Assembly: GCA_023269585.1 (NCBI GenBank) | Contig: JAHFTC010000021.1 | Span: 1 to 46,293, forward strand | Source of the DNA: Opitutaceae bacterium | GTDB lineage: Bacteria; Verrucomicrobiota; Verrucomicrobiia; Opitutales; Opitutaceae | Reading direction: 5' to 3' | Length of the DNA: 46,293 nucleotides | Part shown: in pieces, positions 17,736-25,365 of the stretch | How the letters are laid out: each line of letters begins with the position of its first letter | Numbering within the stretch: position 1 is the stretch's first letter | Notes under the pieces: generated by a model | What the model was told of the DNA's origin: nothing | What the model saw: only the letters and a program-made list of their open reading frames with translations | Databases searched by the model: none | Made by a program: the position numbers and the translations under genes

Positions 17736-19160
17736 ATGGTTAAGCCCGCCTCGATTTCGCGGTACTCCCTTTCCCTCGCCGGTCTCGCGCTGCTGTGCGC
17801 CAGCCAGCCCGCCTTCGCCCAGTCGAAGCCGGCCGCCACCGACGCCAAACCCGAATCGGAAGAAGCGGTCTTCATCCCAATCGAGTATCGTCCGCCGCCA
17901 TACCGGGTCGCCATCGGCGTGCGCCTGGCCGGCAACGCCAAGGTGAAGTTCTCCGGGGTCGGCTCGATCGGAAACTCGAGCTTCCCGCGGGCCGAAGGCC
18001 TGCCGGCGCAATGGAAAGATGAAGGCCCCCTTCCTCGTGACGCCGCAGTAAATCGCTCCTACGACAGGTGGGGGGCCTCCGGTGCGGACTATGTCGACCG
18101 CAGCGTGACAGTGGATTCGGAGCTCAAGGAAGAGACGACCGCCGATCGGACCACGAACATCTGGGCTTTCACCAGTACCGATCAAGTCGTGGCCGACCCT
18201 AACTACCCGGGCGGCGAGGCGATCAAATACCAGACCAACTGGCTCACCAGCGGGGGCTCCACCGTCTCCGCCGAGAGCGGCAAATCGATGGCATGGGACA
18301 TCGAAATCTCCCGCGAACTCGGCGGCAACAAGCGCTTCTCGTGGGGTCTCCTGTTCGGTGCGGGTCTGAGCGATTTCAAGACGGAGCAATCCGCGACGGT
18401 CAAGGCGACCCTCCACACACTCACCGACACCTATTCATTGAAGGGGCGGAAGGCGCCGCGTAAGGCCAGAACGGATGAACAGGGCAACCCGGTGCTCGAC
18501 GAAAACAAACAACCGATTTTTGATTTGGTCCCGTACGTTTCGGACGGACCCGAGTTGTGGATCCAAGCCCTCAACGAGGACAAGAAGACGCTCAAGTTCG
18601 AAGCCGACGGCATCACCCCGTACTTGGTGCGGTTCACAGGTGATGTGGCCTACCCCACCGACGTCACTCCGGCGTTCAAATGGTTCGATTCGCCTCTGCG
18701 ACTCGCCGATACTCCGTTCGACCGCTCTTTCACCGAAACGGCAGGAGTCGATGTGATGGGTACGTGGAAGGTTCGCGGCTCGTTCCTGACCGCCCGCTTC
18801 GGCCCGTTCTTCGCTGCCAATCTCGGGAATCGTTTCACCGTGCGCGCCAGTGCCGGCCTCACCTTCACCGTGCTGGGCGCCCGAATGACTTTTCAGGAGA
18901 AATACTTCCACCCCGTGCTCAAGAACTACCTGTCGATCGACACCGATCAATCGTCCAACGAGAGCCGGGTATTCGGCAACCTCGGCTACTTCGCGACCGG
19001 CGAACTCGAATGGCGCATGACCCAGCGCACCGGCCTCTTCATCGCGGCCACCCACGAGGATTACCTGCGCAAGGCCAAGATCCAGATCGGCGAGCAGATC
19101 GCGGAGCTCGAAACCAGCACCGGCACCGCGCTTCGCGCCGGTGTCTCCGCTCGGTTCTGA
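17736..19160 (+). CDS. Putative outer-membrane beta-barrel protein
   Basis: A 474-residue exported protein. The signal peptide ends AFA-Gln29. The remainder shows alternating amphipathic strands and ends with ALRAGVSARF, the terminal Phe expected of outer-membrane barrels. I do not recognise a specific family and cannot name a substrate. A Lys/Asp/Glu-rich hydrophilic stretch at about 240-280 (GRKAPRKARTDEQG and following) looks like a long external loop. The ATG at 17736 is preferred to a GTG-type start nine codons earlier because it leads directly into the signal peptide. A strong terminator follows 24 bases after the stop. Confidence 0.6.
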   Translation: MVKPASISRYSLSLAGLALLCASQPAFAQSKPAATDAKPESEEAVFIPIEYRPPPYRVAIGVRLAGNAKVKFSGVGSIGNSSFPRAEGLPAQWKDEGPLPRDAAVNRSYDRWGASGADYVDRSVTVDSELKEETTADRTTNIWAFTSTDQVVADPNYPGGEAIKYQTNWLTSGGSTVSAESGKSMAWDIEISRELGGNKRFSWGLLFGAGLSDFKTEQSATVKATLHTLTDTYSLKGRKAPRKARTDEQGNPVLDENKQPIFDLVPYVSDGPELWIQALNEDKKTLKFEADGITPYLVRFTGDVAYPTDVTPAFKWFDSPLRLADTPFDRSFTETAGVDVMGTWKVRGSFLTARFGPFFAANLGNRFTVRASAGLTFTVLGARMTFQEKYFHPVLKNYLSIDTDQSSNESRVFGNLGYFATGELEWRMTQRTGLFIAATHEDYLRKAKIQIGEQIAELETSTGTALRAGVSARF

Positions 19161-19183
19161 CGGCACCGCCCGCTTCCCACTCT

Positions 19184-19213
19184 GCCCTCGGCCTCGCGGC
19201 CGGGGGCTTTTTT
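19184..19213 (+). terminator. Rho-independent terminator
   Basis: GCCCTCGGCC (19184-19193) pairs fully, with one wobble, with GGCCGGGGGC (19198-19207) around a TCGC tetraloop; a run of six T follows (19208-19213). It ends the outer-membrane protein transcript. Confidence 0.9.
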
Positions 19214-19377
19214 GTGGCGATGCGCACGCGCCCTTGCCGCAAGAATCGAACACCGCCACGCCGCCCCTCGCTGGACCAGCCTTCAACGCCACTCGGGCCA
19301 TGCCTTTCTCCCGCAGCGCCGCTTGCAGACACGGCGCTCCGCGCTTGGCGAGAGTGCGCCGCTGCGTTCGCCCCGCG

Positions 19378-19989
19378 TTACGCCAGAGCGATCTTCTCGC
19401 GGATCAGCCCGAGGAAGGTCGGATAGTCGTTCACCGCCGGCAGCTGGGGGAATTGCTTGATCACGTTCTCCGGCGCATGGAAGAGGAAACCGTGGTCCGC
19501 CTCGCAGAGCATCGTCGTGTCGTTGAACGAGTCGCCGCCGGCGATCACGCGGTAGTTGAGCGCCTTCAGTGCCTTCACCGACTCCCGCTTCTGGTCGGGC
19601 ATGCGCAGCTTGTAGCCCACAATGCGGTCGTTCTCGACGACCAGCCGGTGACAGAAAAGCGTCGGCCAGTTGAGCTGCCGCACCAGCGGCTGGGCGAACT
19701 GTTCGAAGGTGTCCGACAGAATGATCAACTGCACCTCGGCGCGCAGTGTGTTCAAAAACTCCAGCGCCCCCGGCAGCGGCCGCAGCGTGCCGATCACCTC
19801 CTGGATGTGCGACAGCGTGATGCCGTGCCGGTCGAGGATCTCCATGCGGTAGTGCATGAGCTTGTCGTAGTCCGGCTCGTCGCGCGTGGTGCGCCGCAGC
19901 TCGGGGATCCCGGTCTTCTCAGCGACGGCGATCCAGATCTCGGGCGTAAGGACGCCCTCCATGTCGAGGGTGACGATGCTTTGCTTCAC
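19378..19989 (-). CDS. thrH: Phosphoserine phosphatase / homoserine phosphotransferase, ThrH-like
   Basis: A 203-residue HAD-superfamily enzyme close in length to Pseudomonas ThrH. Motif I is DMEGVL, with Asp as phosphoryl acceptor; motif II is LSDTFEQF; motif IV is GGDSFNDTTM. ThrH transfers phosphate from phosphoserine to homoserine or simply hydrolyses phosphoserine, linking serine and threonine synthesis. The GTG at 19987-19989 gives the family N-terminus VKQSIVTLDMEG; the longer frame to 20043 is unlikely. It lies 173 bases after glmM on the same strand. Confidence 0.9.
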   Translation of the reverse strand: MKQSIVTLDMEGVLTPEIWIAVAEKTGIPELRRTTRDEPDYDKLMHYRMEILDRHGITLSHIQEVIGTLRPLPGALEFLNTLRAEVQLIILSDTFEQFAQPLVRQLNWPTLFCHRLVVENDRIVGYKLRMPDQKRESVKALKALNYRVIAGGDSFNDTTMLCEADHGFLFHAPENVIKQFPQLPAVNDYPTFLGLIREKIALA

Positions 19990-20162
19990 TTCCGCCCAGC
20001 AAACAGGCCCGCCCGCCCCGCTGGCAAGCCGCGAGGTGAGCAAGCGCGAAATCCCAGATACTCCGCCGCAAATCCCGTGCTCCGCCTCCGCGTCCTGTCG
20101 GCTAGGGCGCCGACCTGGCTCTGCCTGAACTCAGGCACCTCACCGCGGTGGCCGACAAACCC

Positions 20163-21506
20163 TCAAAGTACCGGCAACTCCGCGCGCAACGCCGCTTCGG
20201 ATTTCGCGAACCACTCCGCCACCGCGGCCTCCGTCTGCACCTCGACGAGGAGGCGCACCTTCGGCTCCGTACCGGAATAGCGGATCATCACACGCCCGCT
20301 GCCGCCGAGCGCGGCCTCGGCATCGCGCAACAGCGCCTGCACGCCGGGCAGCGACTCCAGCGGCGGCTTGGCCGCGAGCTTCAACGCCTTCTGCGCCTGT
20401 GGGAATTTCCTCAGCGCCTTGCGCAGCTCCGAGAGCGGCTGCCCGGTGTCGCGCATCACGCGCAACACCGCGAGCGTCGCCAGCAAGCCGTCGCCCGCCG
20501 GCGACACGCGGGGAAAAATGAAATGCCCCGACGACTCCCCGCCGAGCCCCGCGCCCTCGCGTTGGAGCGCCTCGCTCACGTAGCGGTCGCCCACATCCGT
20601 GCGCACGACACGGCCGCCCGCCGCCACCAGCGCCGCATCGACGCCGAGATTGCTCTGCACCGTCACCACCAGCGTGCCACCGGGCAGGTCGCCGCGCCGC
20701 AGTTTCCCGAGTGCGAGGAACGTCATCACCTCGTCGCCATCGAGCGTCGAGCCGGTTTCGTCGCAGAACACCACGCGGTCGCCGTCGCCGTCATGCGCGA
20801 TGCCCACCCGGGCGCCCGTGGCGAGCACCTGCGCTGCAAGTTGCTGCGGGTGCTCGCTGCCCACCCCGGCGTTGATGTTGCGGCCGTCGGGCGCGTTGCC
20901 GAGCAGGTCGAGCTCCGCACCGAGCGCGGCGAGCACGTCGCGTGTCGTCTCGCACGTCGCGCCGTGGGCAGTATCCAGAACAATCTTCCAGCCGCGCAGC
21001 GCACCGGCCGGCAGGCGCGTCAGCGCCTGCGCGATGTACCGCGCCTTGCCGTCGCCGACCGCGCCGATGGCACCGCGCGCCACCGCCGGACACGAAACCT
21101 CAAGGAGCGCCTCGATCGCGACCTCCTCGGCGTCGGGCAGCTTGAAGCCGGTGCCCGCGAAGAACTTCACGCCATTGTCGTCCGCCGGATTGTGCGACGC
21201 CGTGATCACTACGCCCAGCTGCGCGCCAAGCTCGCGCACTGCGAGCGACACCGCCGGCGTCGGCACCACGCCGAGCAGGCCCACATCCCACCCCGCCGCG
21301 GCGAACCCCTCCGCCACCGCCGCCTCGAGCACCGTGCCGGAGGCACGCGTGTCGCGCCCGACGAGCACGCGCTTCGGCCCAGCGTCGAGTTTGGTGGCGA
21401 CATGCCGCCCGGCCGCATTGGCCAGCTTGCGGACAAAGTCCGGATTCATCACCGCGTCGCCGAAGCGCCCGCGCACACCGTCAGTGCCGAAATAGAGACG
21501 TTTCAT
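20163..21506 (-). CDS. glmM: Phosphoglucosamine mutase
   Basis: A 447-residue enzyme converting glucosamine-6-phosphate to glucosamine-1-phosphate for UDP-GlcNAc synthesis. The active-site loop TASHNPADDNG holds the phosphoserine Ser104. The metal-binding DGDGDR loop is at about residue 240, and the C-terminal phosphate-binding RYSGTEPKVR is intact. The N-terminus LYFGTDGVRGRFG is typical. Its ATG overlaps the stop of the preceding orphan gene by four bases (ATGA), so translation is probably coupled. Confidence 0.95.
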   Translation of the reverse strand: MKRLYFGTDGVRGRFGDAVMNPDFVRKLANAAGRHVATKLDAGPKRVLVGRDTRASGTVLEAAVAEGFAAAGWDVGLLGVVPTPAVSLAVRELGAQLGVVITASHNPADDNGVKFFAGTGFKLPDAEEVAIEALLEVSCPAVARGAIGAVGDGKARYIAQALTRLPAGALRGWKIVLDTAHGATCETTRDVLAALGAELDLLGNAPDGRNINAGVGSEHPQQLAAQVLATGARVGIAHDGDGDRVVFCDETGSTLDGDEVMTFLALGKLRRGDLPGGTLVVTVQSNLGVDAALVAAGGRVVRTDVGDRYVSEALQREGAGLGGESSGHFIFPRVSPAGDGLLATLAVLRVMRDTGQPLSELRKALRKFPQAQKALKLAAKPPLESLPGVQALLRDAEAALGGSGRVMIRYSGTEPKVRLLVEVQTEAAVAEWFAKSEAALRAELPVL

Positions 21507-22042
21507 GGGGGAGAAAATGGAGCGGCAGCGGTGTTGGTTCTCTCCAACGAGCCTTCAAGCGGAACGCCGACGCCACTGGCATAGAAGAATACCGCGGAGT
21601 CAGTACGGCCTTCTCGGATTTCGAAGTCGGTGAGCAGATTCGTGAAAATACCCGTCGGATTCACGTCCCATCTAACTTCATGCTGATCGGTAGGAAATTC
21701 ACTATGAGGATTGGGCGTATGCAGAAAGATGCAGTCGCTACCCGAATCGTGCGGAAAGATCACAATCCACAACTGAAATGGCTTCCCCAATGACGCCGCG
21801 CAATTGGCCAGATGCCGAAAAATCCGGGCATAGCCAGCGAGATAAAGTCGCCGTGCTTTTGAAGAATGGTCACCGCGGCCGTGCCAATCGAGATGTGTGT
21901 GCCAATAGTGGAACCAATCACCATCGCCTAGTACCAGAGGCACTCCGTTCCAAGCGGCACTTTCTTGGCACGCCTTGCGAAGAAGCCCTCGCATCTTGGG
22001 CATGCGTTGGCGGCGGTACGATTTGACTGGCAGGATCACCAT
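21503..22042 (-). CDS. Orphan protein between trpD and glmM
   Basis: A 179-residue protein that I do not recognise. It is rich in Trp, Tyr and His (GDGDWFHYWHTHLDWHG at 40-56) and contains PFQLWIVIFPHDSGSD (88-103) followed by FLHTPNPHSEFP. No signal peptide or membrane helix is visible, so it is probably cytoplasmic. The ATG at 22040-22042 is six bases past the trpD stop, and its TGA overlaps the glmM ATG. Codon use is clearly less GC-biased than in either neighbour, suggesting insertion into an operon. A small immunity- or defence-type protein is conceivable but not shown. Confidence 0.75.
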   Translation of the reverse strand: MVILPVKSYRRQRMPKMRGLLRKACQESAAWNGVPLVLGDGDWFHYWHTHLDWHGRGDHSSKARRLYLAGYARIFRHLANCAASLGKPFQLWIVIFPHDSGSDCIFLHTPNPHSEFPTDQHEVRWDVNPTGIFTNLLTDFEIREGRTDSAVFFYASGVGVPLEGSLERTNTAAAPFSPP

Positions 22043-22047
22043 CGAAT

Positions 22048-23097
22048 TCACCCCGCCCAGAACTGCCGGGTGCGGGCCACGTGGCGCTTCACGGTGCCGT
22101 TGCGCAGCAACTCCTGCACCTGCGCGACACCGCTCGCGAGATCTTTGGCATGGCCTGCGACCCAGAGGCCGGCGCCCGCGTTGAGCGCCACGGTGTCGGT
22201 GATCGTCTGCGGGGCGCGGTTTTCCAGGAGCGCTTCGAAGAGCGCGAGATTCACCGTGGCGTCGCCGCCCTGCAGCTCGTCGAGCCGGCCGGGGTGCAGG
22301 CCGGTCGTGGCCAGATCGACGGCCGTGAGCGGGCCGCGGAGACGTCCGGCGCCGGCGCAGAAGTTCTCCGTGCCGGTCGACCACTCGTCGAGCCCGCGGT
22401 CGGTGCCGGGCACGCGGCCGTGGATCGTGAGCGCGGCGGTGAGACCGAGGTCGTGCAACGCACCGGCGAGCGGCTCGACCCACTCCTTCGCGTACACGCC
22501 AAAGAGCTGGAAAGCCGGGCGGCCGGGGTTGATCAGCGGTCCCAAGATATTGAACACCGAGCGGCGGCCCTTCGCGGCCAGCGCCTTGCGCACGGGCGCG
22601 ATCTCCTTGAACGCCGGGTGAAACGCCGGGGCGAAGAAGAAGCAGAAGTTCAGCTCCTCAAGCGAGCGCTGCAGCCGGTCGAGCGCCGCCTCCAGCGGCA
22701 CGCCGATGGCGGCGATCAGGTCGGCGCTGCCACACTTCGAGGTGATCGAACGGTTGCCGTGCTTCATCACCTTCACGCCGGCGGCTGCGAGCACGAACGC
22801 CGTCGCCGTGGAAATGTTGAAGCTGCCCGCGTGGTCGCCGCCCGTGCCCACGACATCGATCGCCTCGGCGGCCCAGCGCGCCACGCCGGGATCGCGCGCG
22901 AGCTTGCGGAACTCCGCCGCGAAGGCCGCCACCTCGACCGGCTTCTCGCCCTTGGTGTTCAGCGTGAAAAGGAAATTCTCCTTCTGGTCCGCGGGCACCT
23001 CGGCGGCGACCAGGGCCACCACGGCGTCGGCCACCTGGGCCGGCGTGAGATCCCGACCGGCCGCGAGCTGGGTTTGCAGAGGAAGAAGCGCGCTCAT
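22048..23097 (-). CDS. trpD: Anthranilate phosphoribosyltransferase
   Basis: A 349-residue enzyme of tryptophan synthesis that joins anthranilate and PRPP. The PRPP loop GTGGDHAGSFNIST (84-97) and the KHGNRSITSKCGSAD segment are intact. Length is normal for the family. No other trp genes are in the window, so the pathway is dispersed. It is the first gene of a minus-strand unit continuing into the orphan gene and glmM; the repeat-rich DNA at 23181-23585 lies upstream. Confidence 0.95.
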   Translation of the reverse strand: MSALLPLQTQLAAGRDLTPAQVADAVVALVAAEVPADQKENFLFTLNTKGEKPVEVAAFAAEFRKLARDPGVARWAAEAIDVVGTGGDHAGSFNISTATAFVLAAAGVKVMKHGNRSITSKCGSADLIAAIGVPLEAALDRLQRSLEELNFCFFFAPAFHPAFKEIAPVRKALAAKGRRSVFNILGPLINPGRPAFQLFGVYAKEWVEPLAGALHDLGLTAALTIHGRVPGTDRGLDEWSTGTENFCAGAGRLRGPLTAVDLATTGLHPGRLDELQGGDATVNLALFEALLENRAPQTITDTVALNAGAGLWVAGHAKDLASGVAQVQELLRNGTVKRHVARTRQFWAG

Positions 23098-23180
23098 CGC
23101 CGCCCACGCTGCCCGCTCCGCGCCCTGGGCGGAAAGGAAAATCTCCGTGCCTCCGGCACCCCCGCGTGCGGGATGCGCGG

Positions 23181-23362
23181 CATGTAATACAATAGATTAC
23201 ATGACCAAGGTCGCGCTTCCTCCTCCTGCCTGCGCGCAGACGAGAAGCGCCCTCGGGGAATATGTAATACAATAGATTACAAGCTCGCGGGCGCTCTTCC
23301 TCCTCCTTTCCCACGCGCAGACGAGGGCCGCGCCCGGGGCGGATGTAATACAATAGGTTACA
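23181..23362. repeat. Three tandem copies of an 80-81-bp repeat with a palindromic core
   Basis: Cores TGTAAT-ACAATAG-ATTACA start at 23183, 23263 and 23344 (the third has GTTACA). In the first copy the arms extend to CATGTAAT/ATTACATG. The DNA after copies one and two is also related: CTTCCTCCTCCT, then CGCGCAGACGAG. The AT-rich cores stand out in GC-rich DNA. They lie upstream of trpD and downstream of the regulator gene ending at 23716. Confidence 0.85.
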
Positions 23363-23585
23363 GGCGCGTGCGTGCGTGCGGTGCGTTGCGGGGCGTGCGG
23401 TGCGTTGCGGGCGGTGCGCGCATGGCATGCGGTGCATGCGGGGCGTGCGGTGAGCGCAGGGCGCGCGGTGCATGCGGGGCGGGCGGTGTGCGCAGGGCGC
23501 GCGGTGCATGCGGGGCGGGCGGTGTGCATGCGGTGCATGCGCGTGTGCATGCGGTGCGGGAGAGCGGGCGGGCGGGCGGTGCGCC
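23363..23585. repeat. Low-complexity GC-rich region of alternating purine-pyrimidine type
   Basis: A degenerate array of short words such as GGTGCATGCGGGGC, GTGCGTGCGG and GGGCGCGCGGTGCATGC; a unit of about 36 bases is nearly repeated around 23465-23520. Strong G excess on the plus strand and long GC/GT/CA alternation are obvious. The next 130 bases up to 23715 show nothing recognisable. Confidence 0.8.
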
Positions 23586-23715
23586 GCGGCTCCGTTCTCT
23601 TACGCAAGCGGTTTTGCGGCGCTGAGAGCCACCCACCGCGTCGCCCGATCCACGGCGTCACTCGGGGCTGGGCCCTCGTCACGCAACGCTCGGCTCCCTT
23701 CTTCATCAATACAAG

Positions 23716-25365
23716 TCAGCTCACAGTGTGCGCTGGGCCGCTCGGGTGGTTCTTCGGCCTCGCCTTGGCCGGGCGGGTGGCCGGCGCCGTGGCGCTTCCG
23801 ATCACGACTCCGCCAAGTACCGCGCCATCCACCTGCACCACCGAGGCGAGAAAGACGTCGAAGATCTCGGGGTCGAACTGGGTGCCGCGCGCATTCGTCA
23901 TCTCCGCGATCACGCGTTCTTCGCTCCACGCCGCCTTGTAGGAGCGTTGCGAACGCATCGCGTCGTACACATCCGCGACCGACACGATGCGCGCCTCGAG
24001 CGGAATGGCCTCGCCCCACAGGCCTCGCGGGTAGCCGCCACCATCCCAGTGCTCGTGGTGGCAGAGCGCGACCTCGGCCGCGCAGCGGATCGCCGGCCAC
24101 TCGCTGCCCTCGAGGACGCGGTAGCCGATCTCCGTGTGCGCGCGTACAGCGGCCAACGTCTTCGGGCCCAGATGCCCGCGCCAATGCAGGATGCGGCGTG
24201 GCACGCCGATCTTGCCGATGTCGTGCACGCTGGCGGCGATGCGCACCCGCTCCACCCTTTCCGGGGGCAACCCGAGCCGGACCGCGATATCGGCGGCGAC
24301 GAGGGCCACGCGATCCTGGTGACCAGAGAGTCCCGGGTCGAAAATTTCGCAGGCCGTGCGCAAGCGGTGCAGCAGCTCCTCCCACGGCTGGCGGAAACGC
24401 GGCGCGATCGGCACATGCTCCTGGCGGCGGGCCGCGCGCGGGTGCTCGACCGAGCGGCCGGCGCGGCGGGCCTCCTTGTTGCGGTAGAGGGCGGCGTCGG
24501 CCGCGACGAGCAGTTCGTCGAGGGTGCGCCGTTCGTCGCTGGCGAGGAGCAGGAGCCCGGCGCTCGACTCGAGCTTGAACGGCGAGGCGCCCGAGGCGTT
24601 GCGCGTGGCGAGGGTCTGCTCGAGCGCGGCGAGGGATTCGAGCGCGGCGCCGGGGTGCGTCTCGATGCCCATCACGAGGAATTCGTCGCCGCCCAGGCGC
24701 GCGAACAGCCCCTGTTTGCGGAAAGCATTGCGCAGATGGGTCGCAAACTCGACGAGCGCGACATCGCCGCACGCGTGGCCATGCGTGTCGTTGATCTGCT
24801 TGAAGCGGTCGAGGTCGAAGCAGGCGATGTAGCCGTCCGCCGTGCCCCGCCGGAGCTGCTGCAGGAGCTCCGGATTGAGCGTGTTGAAACCGCGGCGGTT
24901 GTAGAGGCCGGTGAGTTCGTCGAGCACGGCGAGCTGCCGCAACGCGTACTGCAGCCGATGGCGTTCGATGCTGTAGACGATTGAGCGGTCGAGTTCGGGG
25001 CCGCTGCATTGCCCCTTCACGAGGTAGTCCTGCGCGCCCGCCTGCACGGCCTTCAGGCCGATGTGTTCGTCCTCGGTGGCGGTGAGCACCACCACCGGCA
25101 CGCCCCGTGCGACCTCAAGCACCCGGGCGAGCGTGTCGAGCTCGGCGCTGTCGGGCAGGTTGAGGTCGAGCAGGATCATGTCGAAGTCGCGGTCCCGCAG
25201 GATCGCGAGCGTATCCGCAAGATTCTTGCGCCACTCCAAGTGATATTTGCAGTGGGGCGAATTCTCCAGCATGCGCTCCACGATCCGGGCAATGACCGGC
25301 ACGTCCTCGACCAGGAGGATGCGGATGTCCAGATGGACGCCGGTGCCGATCGGCGGGAGTTTCAT
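23716..25365 (-). CDS. REC-GGDEF-HD-GYP response regulator (cyclic-di-GMP synthase/hydrolase)
   Basis: A 549-residue regulator with three domains. The receiver (about 15-130) has phosphoacceptor Asp67. The diguanylate cyclase domain (about 145-305) has an intact RLGGDEF (223-229). Its usual inhibitory RxxD site is degenerate (RKQG at 216-219), so product inhibition may be weak. The HD-GYP phosphodiesterase domain (about 335-500) keeps HDIGKIG (381-387) and HHEHWDGGGYP (436-446). Both enzymatic halves thus look active. The ATG overlaps the secretin stop as ATGA, so it is translationally coupled to the last structural gene of the pilus/secretion cluster. Its target may be the MshEN-type domain of the ATPase in the same operon. 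The tail (about 510-549) is Ala/Pro/Lys-rich. Confidence 0.93.
   Translation of the reverse strand: MKLPPIGTGVHLDIRILLVEDVPVIARIVERMLENSPHCKYHLEWRKNLADTLAILRDRDFDMILLDLNLPDSAELDTLARVLEVARGVPVVVLTATEDEHIGLKAVQAGAQDYLVKGQCSGPELDRSIVYSIERHRLQYALRQLAVLDELTGLYNRRGFNTLNPELLQQLRRGTADGYIACFDLDRFKQINDTHGHACGDVALVEFATHLRNAFRKQGLFARLGGDEFLVMGIETHPGAALESLAALEQTLATRNASGASPFKLESSAGLLLLASDERRTLDELLVAADAALYRNKEARRAGRSVEHPRAARRQEHVPIAPRFRQPWEELLHRLRTACEIFDPGLSGHQDRVALVAADIAVRLGLPPERVERVRIAASVHDIGKIGVPRRILHWRGHLGPKTLAAVRAHTEIGYRVLEGSEWPAIRCAAEVALCHHEHWDGGGYPRGLWGEAIPLEARIVSVADVYDAMRSQRSYKAAWSEERVIAEMTNARGTQFDPEIFDVFLASVVQVDGAVLGGVVIGSATAPATRPAKARPKNHPSGPAHTVS

Noticed and set aside
21970..21990. TTGGCACGCCTTGC as a second sigma-54 site
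   Set aside because: The GG-to-GC step is 10 bases instead of 12 and the site is inside a gene on the other strand.
23181..23362. Possible three-repeat CRISPR array
   Set aside because: The intervening sequences are related to each other, the period is too long for the short repeat, and no cas gene is in the window.
23197..23709. Minus-strand frames rich in HRMHTARPACTARP-like words
   Set aside because: They only translate the low-complexity repeat; composition and repetition are those of non-coding DNA.
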